From: Cryptomeria japonica | Taxonomy: Eukaryota > Streptophyta > Pinopsida > Cupressales > Cupressaceae | Direction: 5' to 3' | Length of the DNA stretch: 60,000 bases | Assembly: GCF_030272615.1 (NCBI RefSeq) | Contig: NC_081414.1 | Span: 4,839,501-4,899,500 of the forward strand | Part shown: in pieces, positions 40,384 through 51,610 of the stretch | Layout of the letters: every line of letters starts with the position of its first letter | Numbering within the stretch: position 1 is the first letter of the stretch | Notes under the pieces: generated by a model | The model's input: only the letters and a program-made list of their open reading frames with translations | Database searches by the model: none | What the model was told of the DNA's origin: nothing | Position numbers and translations under genes: made by a program

Positions 40384-41880
40384 ACAAACAAAGGCAAAAA
40401 AATAAAAGCTGTAACCAAGTGTGGAATTAGACTTGTTGAAGTGCACATATTATCTAACGATTTTGCTTGTTATTTTGCAAGGTTCTAACAATTTTCTTGT
40501 AGATAAGAGCTCAATTTTAGGACCATTAGGATAGTTTAGAGTTTTTACTAACTTAGTCAAGTTAGTTAAAGCTTGAACTTCTTTTAATTCTTCTTAAAAC
40601 TGAACTCACATTTCATTTGGAGTACCTAAAAAGAACCACACTAAAAAATCTTTCTTGCTTTAATAGGATAAATTTTTTCCTTTGGGTTATTAAAAAGAAC
40701 AAGACAATCTTTCATTTTGCAAAAGGCTTTAAAAACAACCTCACCATCCTTTGGTGTTTAAAAGGATCAACTTCAAATTTCTCCAAAGAAAAAGAAACCT
40801 CATTTCTCAAATTATTGTTTTCAAGTTAAAGAGGGAAATCCTTCCCCTTTTATCGATTTCTTTTGTTGACCACCAAGATCGGAGTTTTGCTTTTTGACCA
40901 GGTTATTTTCCTAGATTAGAAAATCATTTCTTTGAAGGGATAAAATAGACACCATGTTTTTGTGGAGCAACATCTCCATATAGCTTTTAACAAATCATTG
41001 CAATGAAGAGTTAAAAAGAACACTTGTTTGCTTTGCTACGAAAGTGGAAGGAATATGCTTTCCCCTTAACTGGGTGATAAAAAATCCAGACCACTCTTAC
41101 GCTTTCAGTATTTATTGCATTAAATCCTTTAGCGGGCCTTCCTTTTCGAGGGGTTGAAAAACTCTTAAAGCCATTTTTGGCCAGTGTGAAGGGAACGACC
41201 AAAGTGGGTAACAACTTTGAAGCCAAGTGTTTTAACCCACTATAATCAAATGTGGAAAGTGACGAAAGTCCTTTTCAACGGTTGCGTGTAGCGATTAGCC
41301 TTCCCCCAGTATCCTTGAGATACGTAAAGCCTTTGTTATAAAGGTTGGGAAGCCTCCTGAGGGAGTTTATCACTGACGGCCGAACAAGAAGCTTGATTAC
41401 GAACCTTAGCATAGAAACTTTGAGCCGAGTCAGTAACCAAACATTTGTAATATCATAGTGCAAGGGTGGGGAAGAATCCGCCCCCAAGATCACTCACCAT
41501 ATATCTCCCAAGATAGCTACTCAATTGTGAAGCAATTCACTTTGAGTTAATTTCTGACAAAAGACAAAAAAATGGGTGCCCTCTAGGGGGTGACACGGTT
41601 GTTTAAGCTGACAGAGTATCGAGACTAGTGGGCTATGGTATTACTTATGGCCCTTGAATAAAGAGTCTTTTTGAAGTGTATTCTTTGTATCCAAACCTGT
41701 TAAAACATTGGGGATTTGAACACATCCTCGTAGAACATACACTTACTATTTAGATTAAGCAAAAATGGTTATTTCTTTGGTGCTGTGTCTTCATTTGTTA
41801 CTTCAGAAAATCATTTATCATCACTAAAAACTCAAAACAAAGTTCCAAAAATTGTAGAAAACAATCAAGTTAGGGCAGTT
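40384..41880 (+). other. Tat leader between the repeat clusters
   Basis: No ORF with recognisable similarity is present. The sequence is part of the roughly 3-kb leader between the primer site and gag. Confidence 0.5.
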
Positions 41881-42255
41881 TAGCGCGTAAGAGAAACATC
41901 TTAACACATGGCAACCATACTTTAGCGCATCAAACCTTATCTTTAGCACGTAAAGTCTTAACAATAGCACTTCACCAAAATCTAAAACCAACAGTTGCAG
42001 TTAGCGCATCTTGAAAACAGTGTAGCGCATTGAAGCATCAGCTCAGTGCATGGAAGTCAACCTTTAGTGCGTAGAGTATAAACAATAGCGCGTCGGCGAC
42101 TCATATTAGTGCGTGATCTTTTGAAACCAAAGCTAAAACAAATTTAACTAGTGAAACCAGTTAGCGTGTAGCAGGGGGCAACATAGCGCGTGGAGTCTTT
42201 TCGCTAGCGCGTTGAGAACTTTCTGTAGCGCATAAAGTCTCTGTTTTAGCGCATC
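41881..42255 (+). repeat. 21-bp repeat array, second cluster (16 units in three blocks)
   Basis: Units start at 41881, 41902, 41923, 41944 and 41965; at 42002, 42023, 42044, 42065, 42086 and 42107; and at 42162, 42184, 42205, 42226 and 42247. All steps inside blocks are 21 bases except one of 22 next to a G-run. The core is the same TAGCGCRT word as in the first cluster. Blocks of five or six units are separated by non-repeat spacers, which gives a higher-order arrangement. Confidence 0.95.
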
Positions 42256-43108
42256 GTCAAAACCACAAAAATAGGGGGCAAAACATAGGTCATTTTTGAA
42301 AATTTTGAAAACATTCCCAAGAATTTTTCTTCATCAGCCTAACCTTCATCAATCAGAAAACCAAGAACAAAGTATCAAAAGCTATTTTTAAAACAAGTGT
42401 CTCATCAAACAAAGTTGTCCAAAATCTGAAACTAGTCGCACGATAAACATATCTATCCTATAAAAATCGGGAAACATTATCACAAGTGACAAATAGATCC
42501 TTTCAATCAAGCGGATTTCTATCCCAAAAACACACTTGTTTTAAAACTCCAAGTTGTCAAATCGAGTTTCCATATCGGGAAAGCTCTATTCCATATCATT
42601 TGATGCACTTTGTCGTGAGGGGGCATCTAAACCTTCACTTTGATAAAGTAAAACTTGAGTTTCCAAAACAAGCTCAACTGAATCCAAAACAACTCAAATG
42701 GAAACCATTGATCACTTGTGCATGACTAATCCTCATATTCTGAGAAGAAAGAATATTTATCATAACACTAAGTTGAAGAAACAACAACTGAGTTCTTTGA
42801 AACTTTCCAAAAGAAATAAATTTTTATACATCAATCATCAACTCTTCAAATCTCATAGAACATTCCTTCGTCATATACGATTATATCTTCAAGATAAATC
42901 CAACGAATTTGACAAAGAACCTTTGAGGAGTATAGCATTCTGCCAAAAGTCCGCATTCAGTCAACAAATCAATCGTGGAGGAAAGATCAATCCTGCATTC
43001 TTTCCCGACGAGTGCATCACTTACAACATACCCTGATTTGAACCATCAACCCCTAAGCAACACATCGAAGAGGATTTTATCCCCTTTATCACATAAAGTT
43101 TCTACTAG
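42256..43108 (+). other. Tat leader upstream of gag
   Basis: AT-rich leader with short ORFs only. An open stretch from about 42698 to 43036 encodes a basic, Lys/His/Leu-rich sequence of unknown nature and may be chance. Confidence 0.45.
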
Positions 43109-44354
43109 ATGCCTACTGTTACTCGCTCTCAACGAAATAAACAAAGCAAAACACCACCAGAATCAAGCATGAATCAAAGGTTATCTAATCCTTTTGAAGG
43201 TCCGCATCTAGAGGACCCTAAAATTATTGACGAACTCCTTCGAGAATGTCAAGAAAGCGCTTCCTTTCAAAAGCTTGTGGAAAGACTCATGGAAAATGAC
43301 AAAGAAAAATATCTGCTCATGCTCACAAGTAAGGGAGTTAAACTTCCGAAAGATTTAGACACAAACATTTTTGGAACAGGATCTCGACATTACGAATATC
43401 AAGAACGACAAAGAGAAGAAGAAGCCCATGACCTTGAACAAAACATACCTGAACAAAATATACCAGAATTGAATATACCCGAGCAAAACATCCCAGAGCA
43501 AAACATACCATTCAACACACCTTTTCAACTGAGAACTAATACAAGGGAAGAATTCTTCCCTCAGCAAAATAATACACCTTTGATTGCTCTTACTCAAAAA
43601 TGCAAATGTTACAAAGACAAATGCAAGACATGCAACAAGGGACAACAATATGGTATTCATTAACTGAAATTTGTCCTTATCCGTTTGACAGAAGATTGAA
43701 CATGATACCTTTTCCTCCAAACTTAGACGTTCCCAAATTTGACAAGTATGATGGAAAAAGCGATCCCTGTGATCATGTTCAAGAATTCTGTACAATGAGT
43801 CTTGAATTTGCTCATGATGACACCTATTTGATGAGGTTATTCCCAAGAAGCTTGGGAGGGAAAACAATGGAATGGTTGTCCAAAATCACACCTCCTATCA
43901 GATCATTCGATGAACTAGTCAACAAATTCATAACTCAATATTCATATAACATTCAACATGCTATCACCATGCTAGATGTCTATAACACCAAACAAAAAAA
44001 CAATGAAACATTCATGGTATTCCTTCAACGTTGGCAACGTATGGTTTCAAGATATCCTCGGGATATCCCTGAAAAGGAAAAAATGGAAATTTTCATCGAC
44101 AACTTAAATAGTGAGATGAGTTACAGACTCAAGCTCCAATGCATACCATCTTTCGCTAAATTGATTGAGAATGGCATTCAAGTGGAAGAAGCATGTGTCA
44201 AGAAAGGAATGCTAAAATTCTTCAAAGAAGGAACAAGTTCATCAAACTACAACAATCAAAACAACAACAACTTAGACAAATCCAGATTCTAGACTAGAAA
44301 CAAAAACAATGGAAATGAAAGAGGCAATGAATCAAATGATCCAAAATCTAAGCC
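43109..44354 (+). pseudogene. Tat gag (Retrotrans_gag domain), frameshifted and 3' truncated
   Basis: The ATG at 43109 starts MPTVTRSQRNKQ. The N-terminal part is charged and includes five tandem NIPEQ-type pentapeptides (43436-43510). A frame change near 43595 leads into the capsid-like domain: FPPNLDVPKFDKYDGKSDPC, EWLSKITPPIRSFDELVNKF and FMVFLQRWQRM, the usual Retrotrans_gag motifs. A TAG follows DKSRF at 44290, probably at a Trp codon, and the frame then continues to 44354. There it is cut by the inverted right LTR of the composite. The zinc knuckle, protease and beginning of RT that should follow are missing. Confidence 0.88.
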
Positions 44355-44364
44355 GCGCCATAAA

Positions 44365-45848
44365 TGTATGCTGCAAAAGCGGGTCAATGAAACTTAAAAT
44401 GTGAAAAGTGAAGCTCAAAGAGACTTGTCCACACACCCACAAGACTTCTTGGTGCAAGTTATGGAGTCATGAAGAATGACCCAACTTCCCAAGGTTGGTT
44501 CCATGGTTCTCTATCTCACAAGGTCCCTCAAACCAATGCCTTTGCTCTCAGATCACTGAGAAAAGTGGTTTAGTGATGACAAATGCAAGAATGAGGGATG
44601 CTTTTGATTGATTTCAACATGAAAATGCATCCTATCTATGCATGATTCTACAAAATGCAATAAACTAGATTATAAGATGACAAGATTAGTAGCAATACTA
44701 TCCTAACATGATATACTAGTTAATGATTTAAACTAATGATAAAGGAAATAGTCTAAAATGCTTATTAGATTAATTCCTATTGTAAAGAGAGACTAGATGT
44801 GCTTAAATGAGCATAAATGAGATACTAAAAAGCTTGCATGGATTGATAGATAGATAGCATGGATTTCTAGATGTATAGTAGATAATAGATTTCTTAGATT
44901 CATGGATCTTTAAAATGGAGGAAGGAGAGCTCTATTTATAGTGAAAATAGGGCAATGGATGGTCAGGATTGAAAGAGTTAATCAAGGGTCAAGATTGAAA
45001 GTTGTCAATCTATGTTTACAATTTTCACCAATGAAATGGTGACAATTGTCAACATAAGGCTGGTTGAGAGGAGAGGTAGGAAGCATTAAATGTTTGAGAA
45101 GACCTCATGGTTACCTTAGGAGGTAAGGGTTAAGGTTAGGTTAAGATTATCCAATGGATAAAGCTTTTACCCAAAGGATAAACTCTTGTGCAAGGGTTAA
45201 AGGAATAACCATGGTCAAACCAATAAATGCTTGATGAGACCCTTGGGCTATATGGAGGTTGAGTTGAGGGCTAACCATAAATGGTTATGTAAGAGCATTA
45301 ATGGTTTGGAAGACTTTAGAGGTTGGCTTTTTGAACACATAAAGAATTAAATGCTTTGCAAAGACTTTGGAGTCTTTGAGAAGTGACTTCAAGTTGCTTA
45401 GGAATGTGACAAATTTAGGAGATGGGTTAGGCTAATTGATTAGGATTAGATAGGTTCTAGAAGAATTTAGAAAGGGGATTTAGGATGCAAGTGGGAGATG
45501 TAGGATTTTGCAAGTGGATGAGGGAAAATAGAATTAATTAAAATAAATTACTTTATTTTAATTTGGTTGCAAATTGGGAAATTGAATAAATTAGATTTAT
45601 TCAATTTGGGGTGAACTATTTAATTAAATGTAAATTTAATTAAAAGTAGAGATAAGGGATTTAATTAAATAAAATGATTTATTCAATTAAATGATGAAAG
45701 GGGTTTTAGTGAATTTAACTAAATAAATTGAATAATTTATTTAATTAAATAGAGGAATGTGGGAGATTTAATTAAATTGGATTTAACTAAATAGAGGAAT
45801 GAACATAAAATATTCATTTAGGAATATGGTCATTTTTATACGTCTACA
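44365..45848 (-). repeat. Tat outer LTR, right copy (5' LTR in element orientation)
   Basis: On the minus strand it starts TGTAGACGTATAAAAATG at 45848 and ends GCAGCATACA at 44365, 1484 bp. The next minus-strand bases are TTTATGGCGC, the spacer plus the first six bases of the Tat primer site, and then antisense gag. The joint therefore lies within the primer site. GGTTC at 45849-45853 is the target duplication. Confidence 0.92.
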
Positions 45849-45853
45849 GGTTC

Positions 45854-46615
45854 TATTTTCTTTATCAACATGGACAAAAGGTTCACAACCAAAGGTTTTC
45901 ATAAAAAAATAATTTACCTTTTTACCAGTCCATGCCTCCTCTGGAATGCCACCATCAAAAGTGTTTGAAGGTCCTCTATTTATCAAATAAGCAACTGTAT
46001 GTACAACATCTGCCCAGAAATGTCGGGGCAATCTAACATGCAATCTCATGCTCCTAGAATGCTCCATGATAGTCCCATTCATTCTCTCAGACACACCATT
46101 TTCTTGTGGGGTTCTTGGAACTATCTTTTGCCTTCAGATTCCTTTGAAAGAACAATAATCTTCAAATGCTTTGCTGCAATAGTCTCCTCCATTATTAGAT
46201 TTGAGACACTTCAACCTTTTTCCTGTCTCGTCATCAACCAAAGCTTTCTATTTCTTGAAAGTTTCATAAATATCTGATTTTTGTTTTAGTAAATACACCC
46301 ATGTCTTCCTAGTTGCATCATATATAAAAATAACATAATAACAAGAGCCACCAAGAGATGATGTCTGATCCAGTCCCCATACATCTGAATGCACAAGCTC
46401 TAATTTCTCACTCTTCTCTTTCCCTACCTTGAGAAATCCGACTCTTTTTTGTTTACCATAAACACAGTTTTCACAAAACTCTAAATCAATCTGCTTCAGT
46501 CCTGGCAACAAATTTTTAGAGTGAAATATTATCATCCCTCATCACTCATGTGCCCAAGTCTATGGTGCCATGGTTTTGAATATGTCCTTGCAACATCTAT
46601 TGTAGTTGTCCCTGT
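45854..46615 (-). pseudogene. Base-layer Copia GAG-pre-integrase and integrase
   Basis: The minus strand reads KPWHHRLGHMSDE, LEFCENCVYGKQKRVGFLKV, LVHSDVWGLDQTSSLGGSCY, MNGTIMEHSRSMRLHVRLPR and FGCEPFVHVDKENRT. These are the Copia integrase zinc-finger and core regions in order. A frame break lies between 46094 and 46250. It ends at the GGTTC target site, beyond which the same frame resumes at 24608 (EAKSKK, then FIGYG). This shows that the base-layer Copia was split here by the Tat composite. The upstream side is cut at 46615 by a solo LTR. Confidence 0.88.
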
Positions 46616-48036
46616 TGATAATATGATGAAAGAATAAGTATCTGGCAGAATACCGAGAGGGGGGGTGAATTAGTATATTGAAACGATGATACAAAGTTCC
46701 CAAACTCAAATTCAATCACACAAAGTAAACATATCTTAGTTAAGATCAATATTCATAAGAATACTTGACATCAACTAGTTTAACTGTTATGACAACTTAA
46801 CAATAAACAACTTCAATCTTGTAAACATCAACAATGCTTAATCATAACTCAACATATTCATATTTCAATGCTTCTACTTATCATGCCTTATCAAAAGTTA
46901 ACCAAATCAACAAATAAGATCATAACCACAAAAACATTCACCACTTGACACAAATGTTTATACGTGGAAAACCCAAATAGGTAAAAACCACGGTGAGATG
47001 AGACTCACAAGGATAGCTATTTGAACTCTTTTGAAGTTCATCCTGTTAGGAGCCAAGCCTGTTAAAGCTTTACAATAAGTCTTGTTAAGAACTAATTATG
47101 GTTAGGAATCACCCGGTTAAGGGATTTACAAATATGCCTTGATGAAAAGTACAATACCCTATTATGAGTAACCTCGCTAGAGGATTCAAGAATCCAAGCT
47201 AATGGACCACCTTGTTAGAGGATTTAATGAGTAACCAAGCTTGTTAGAGCTTACCCGGTTAAGGGATTTCACTTCTGCTGTAATTGTTAGAAAACAAGAA
47301 GTTTTCTTGATCTGTTTGAGTAGCACTACATTTACTTGATCAAATCCTTCTAAGCTTCAATCTACCTTCACTCAAAGTGCAGATCCATTCACTGGTTAGG
47401 CAACTACACATTCAATAGGTTTCTATCAATCTTGCCAACAACCTTTACAAACAACTTCATCAACCTTAAATACAAATCAATTATGTCGGTAACACAACAA
47501 AAACCTAATTCTCATCATCAAGATTACAAACAAGTCAGTACAATCTTGACCATTAGAAATCATGACAATCTCTTCACATTCTTCAAGAAAATTCCAACTG
47601 CTCCATGATCACTACTTCATCAGACTTTGTAACTCATCACGCGCTGTGCATTAGATGTAATCCACTTTTCTCCTTCCCTAGACAAAAAACAAACGTGCCA
47701 AAACAATTTGAAATTATCCTTATACAATGATCACACGTGTCTCCATCATTATCGCTTATCAGATAATAAACCAACAAACTTGATCGGTTAGGGTTTAATA
47801 GCTGATAGGGTTTATCGGTTACATTGCTTAGAAAGGTTTAACCCTTTACACCGGCTCATTGGTTCAACTCACAAACTTTACATACCGGTTTACAACATCT
47901 TCCACAAATCTCTTCTTATCGATTACTAGCCAATATAAAAAACAACAATATTAGCAATAACATGAATACCATTACCGGTTCAATTGACATCAATGACAAC
48001 ATATCATTAATGTAATCTATATGAAAAATGCCAATA
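46616..48036 (-). mobile_element. Solo LTR, 1421 bp, in the Copia GAG-pre-integrase region
   Basis: It runs TGATAATATG to ATGCCAATA on the plus strand (the final CA decayed to TA) and is flanked by CCTGT (46611-46615) and CCTGC (48037-48041). Disregarding it, the Copia frame reads through the target site without a shift. A G-run with GGTGAATTAG (46658-46672) and a GGAAAACCCAAATAGG block (46963-46999) relate it in layout to the solo LTR at 730-2274. No internal sequence remains. Confidence 0.75.
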
Positions 48037-48041
48037 CCTGC

Positions 48042-48101
48042 AACAACTTTTTATGTAGCAGCTAAGGTAGAATAAGTATTACTAGTACACAAATACAATG
48101 T
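48042..48101 (-). pseudogene. Base-layer Copia fragment between two insertions
   Basis: Sixty bases stranded between the solo LTR and the pol-less element. On the minus strand they read LYLCTSNTYSTLAAT, a stop, then KVV, in frame with the integrase part at 46615. They are the only visible upstream coding sequence of the base-layer Copia; the rest must lie beyond 60001. Confidence 0.65.
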
Positions 48102-49263
48102 TGTTGGAATCAATGAACACTAAGAGGGGAGGTGAATCAGTGCTCTGGTATTTACAAATTTGTTAATCTAATTCTTTAACCACTGGATGCACAAGTAAAA
48201 AACTGAAATGCAAAAACACAAAGCAAACAAGCACACAACCATAACACCAATATTTTTACTTGGAAACCCGAAAAGGGAAAAATCACAGTGGGATTGAGTA
48301 CCCGCAATATTATTATACTATAACTAGTAGTAGAACAATATTACAAAAGATGGAATGCACATGCATTCAGGCACACTGCCTAGAGCTCACTACTTAATTA
48401 CAAGAGGGATACAACCCAAAGGAAGGCACGCTTCTTTATAGGCTAATAAAAAATGATTACAATGAGTAATGAACTAAATAAAAACATTAGACTATGCCAA
48501 ATAATAGTTCCGGTTAGGCACAAAGTGATCCGCTGTATTGTTTTGATAAACTGCTATGTTCCGCTCTACTACTGATTACCGGATCAACAAAAATTTAGGT
48601 GCACACATGAAATTGTGCTCAATCACTCCCAAAATCATCTCTCATATCATGCCCACACACAAAATCATTAACCAAGTTGATCTTATATATCTACACTAAC
48701 AAAATTGATCTCCCACAGGTCGGCTTCACAAAATATCAGAATATGAAATGTGTAGCTTAAAGTCGGCTCAAACCTTCACAAAACCATATTCTAGATCCAA
48801 AACATATGATCACACACTTTCCATAAGATGGTCCAATTACCTCGAACTTACCAACAATCACCAGAATCACCTCAAAGAATCTGGTCCATACGTTACACCA
48901 TCAATAATGAAGATAACCCCATTTTACTGCTCTATCAAATACCAGACCTTCTAACATGCATAAGAACAACACCAAATGATAGTATTTCCTGATAATTTCC
49001 TTCTCATACTCAATCAAATTAACTCAGATGACTGGAACCAAAAAAACATCACCATATAATAGAAATTCTCACCAACATTGTACACTTAGTATCACCGACA
49101 AACTTATACAAAAACTTACTCAAGACATTTGGATATCCCAAACTCCATACCGGATAAGATCAATAAGCTGAGTTTCCATCAATGACAACTCTTAAGAAAT
49201 CTCATACACCAAACATCATCAATCTTCACCAGAGCATCACCAGAATAGTGTCTTATGCCAACA
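48102..49263 (-). repeat. 3' LTR of the pol-less element
   Basis: Direct repeat of 58841-60000, 1162 bp, TG...CA. It includes a GAGGGGAGGTGAATCAG block near its left end and the GGAAACCCGAAAAGGG block at 48260-48297. Confidence 0.9.
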
Positions 49264-49277
49264 ATCTCCCCCTTTGG
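49264..49277 (-). promoter_or_regulatory. Polypurine tract of the pol-less element
   Basis: On the minus strand CCAAAGGGGGAGAT abuts the LTR start. A near copy (CAAAGGGGGAGAG in a very similar context) lies about 145 bases upstream at 49412-49434. Confidence 0.8.
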
Positions 49278-49484
49278 CATTGATGGCAACACTACGAAAA
49301 ATGAGAAGTGTTCCAAAACTCAAAAACTGCAAGCAATCCAACAATATGAAATATGTACACTCAATTGACTCCACCTAAGAATGATCATCATTTTTCACTG
49401 CTCTTTCACAAATCTCTCCCCCTTTGACATCAATGGAAAAGGGTAGGAATCCACCAAAACTGATGTACAAATGAATGCAATAAC

Positions 49485-51605
49485 TTACATGAATTTAAAA
49501 ATGTCTGCATAAGTGACCTTCAAGGATTTCAAGTAGTCCTTCCATCCTCTTAGGAAATAATCTAAAACATCGACCAGAGCACTAAATATGTATGCATGAA
49601 CTTCAACGCCTTTGAGATCTGATGGCACCGGTTTACCTAAAGCGTTGACTGCATCCTGCTAGGCTCCAAGTAAGGTGTCCATCCGGGGAGTGATCAGACT
49701 TCTCAGTTTTCCCACTCTGCTTAACACTTGCTCTTTTTCCTTATTCAAGCCCTTTATTTTGTCAGTAAGATCCATTATTTGAGCTTCAAGAGAACTTGGA
49801 AAAACTGAATGAGGAGTGAATGAATGACCAATACTTGCTAGTTTCCCTTCAAGATCTCTTATTTGCTTATCAATAACTGCAGTAAACTTGGGCAAAAATA
49901 GACATGATTTGAATATTTTGCCGCCTTCATCTAATGCATCCTCTACACTTTTCACTGCAGACTTCAAAACTTCCCTATCAACTTCAATTATTTTCAAATA
50001 GGTTTGAAGCCTCATCTCATTGAACTTATTCAAAACCTTTATGTCTGCAGCTTTCTATAATGATACAAAATTAAATTCTACTTTATTTAACATATCCTTA
50101 AGCTTACGGAGAGTGAGTCATTGGTAATCTTGTTAAGGTTTGGCAAAAATTTCTTTGAAACTGCAACTGCCAAAGATATTACCTCTTTCTCTTCAGAAGC
50201 GGACTTGAGTAAGTCTTCACTGGCCTTTATCTGCACAAGAGTGGCCAATTTTAGTGCTTGAAGAGGGGACAATGTGCTCAGATCTACCAGACCATGAGAA
50301 AGATCATCCTCAATTCCAATCTGATTTCCTTTATCAGGAACAGTGGCTTTGGTCATGGTTGTCAGAGCTTCATTTGTTTTCCTTTCACCCTTCTCCTTCC
50401 CAACTGCTTCATCCTTATCTTTTTCACCCTCTTGGAAATCATCTTTAGACTTTCCCACTTCACCTAACTCCTCAGCTATCATCTTTGTAATGATCTCAAA
50501 CTCTGGAGGATCCTGAGTAGCATCACTAGAGTTATCCACTGCTTCATTATCAGAGCCATCAACTGGAGCTTCCTGTCCAACTAGATCTACAGATGACTGA
50601 TCTTGTTGTCCACCAAGAACATCTGCAGGCACATCTGGGATAGATGGAGTATCCTTAGGCTCAAAGACTATTTCTTGTTCTTCCAGAATAGATTTTTCTT
50701 GAGAAGATTCTACCGGATTGACATCAACTCTTTTATCAATAAAAAGTTGTCTCAAAATTGTTTCTATTACCTTTATCACCTCATCTCTCTTTCCCATCAT
50801 AAGTTTATTTACCCTCCTCTTGCTTCAGAATCTATCCTTGGCAAGTTTTAGTAACCGAGTGACTTCATCTCTAGAAATAACAGAAGATATATTTACTAAC
50901 ACATATTCCTTTATTCTCTCATCCTCAAGTCATGATGTATGTCTCCTTGCATCCAAAATATCATACAAGCTCTTGGAGATCATAGATGATAATTCTATCA
51001 AAACCTTACTGAATTTATCCATATACTCTACAATTGCTTCTTCAACTGCTTGCTGATATTTTTCCTCAAAATTCTCATTATATACAGAAACATTTTTAAA
51101 ATTTTCATCTTTCAAAATCTCATCAATTAACTGCTGCAAAGTCAATGGGGGCACAATATCAAATGTACCTTCTATCTTACTGGATTTAAGAGCTTGATCT
51201 ATCTCATATTTATTCTTCTTGCTGACTCTAGCCTTTCCAGATGGCTCTCCTTGTGACTTAGCTTTCTTGGTAGGAGGAACATCACCGGATGTAGGCTTCT
51301 AGACTACCCTTGCATAGGTGGCAGTCTTCTTTACTTCTCTCACCTCTTCATCTGACTTTGTTTCCTCTTCTGGTGTAGTATATTGTCTTGTGGGTTTCTC
51401 CTTCTTCCTCTTCTCATCACCACTGGTAAATACTATAGGCTTGGGCTTGGGTGGAGGTACTGACTTCTACACACCAGATGTAGGTGCGGATTTTCTAGGC
51501 TTTGCCTTGGAATTCTTGGGAGGAGTTGGTTTAGCTTGTGGCTTCACCACATCTTCCTCCTTCAGAATGTTTTTCTCCCTTTCTCTCTACATTGCTTCCC
51601 TAGTT
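49485..51605 (-). pseudogene. Unknown long ORF of the pol-less element, C-terminal part
   Basis: The minus-strand frame runs from the solo LTR at 51611 down to a stop at 49485-49487. It starts with a Lys/Pro/Ser-rich linker. A helical region follows (LTLQQLIDEILKDENFKNVS, VEYMDKFSKVLIELSSMI), then an acidic low-complexity region (DVPADVLGGQQDQSSVDLVG), and then a long helical C terminus with coiled-coil character (YLKIIEVDREVLKSAVKSVE, DKIKGLNKEKEQVLSRVGKL). I do not recognise a known domain. Stops at about 51590, 51465, 51300, 50930 and 50826 are TAG or TGA. The frame is otherwise coherent over 2.1 kb, so it was under selection for protein before decay. Confidence 0.7.
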
Positions 51606-51610
51606 ATACC

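Larger units (their letters stand above)
24614..45848 (-). mobile_element. Tat-lineage Gypsy composite with three LTRs, inserted as a unit (TSD GGTTC)
   Basis: Both outer LTRs (24614-24631 plus 30882-32337, and 44365-45848) read TGTAGA...CATACA on the minus strand, and perfect GGTTC duplications flank the unit at 24609-24613 and 45849-45853. The interrupted Copia frame continues precisely across. The interior runs in the opposite direction and is permuted: pol (32338-35537, plus), antisense plant mobile domain ORF (36850-38530, minus), polypurine tract, a third LTR (38554-40039, plus), primer site, leader and gag (43109-44354, plus). The middle LTR is thus used as the 3' LTR of one copy and the 5' LTR of the next. 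At four positions the outer LTRs agree with each other and differ from the middle one. Gag C terminus, protease and the N-terminal RT are missing at the two inner joints. Confidence 0.8.

Noticed and set aside
40128-42255. The regularly spaced repeats could be taken for a CRISPR-like array.
   Set aside because: The conserved word is only about nine bases with a 21-bp period, there are no cas genes, and the setting is a plant retrotransposon leader.
46631-48079. An 11-bp direct repeat AGAATAAGTAT flanking most of the solo LTR, suggesting a Mutator-type insertion.
   Set aside because: The left copy lies inside the LTR. Using TGATAA...CCAATA ends with CCTGT/CCTGC duplications restores the Copia frame exactly, while the 11-bp version leaves unexplained bases and no inverted repeats.
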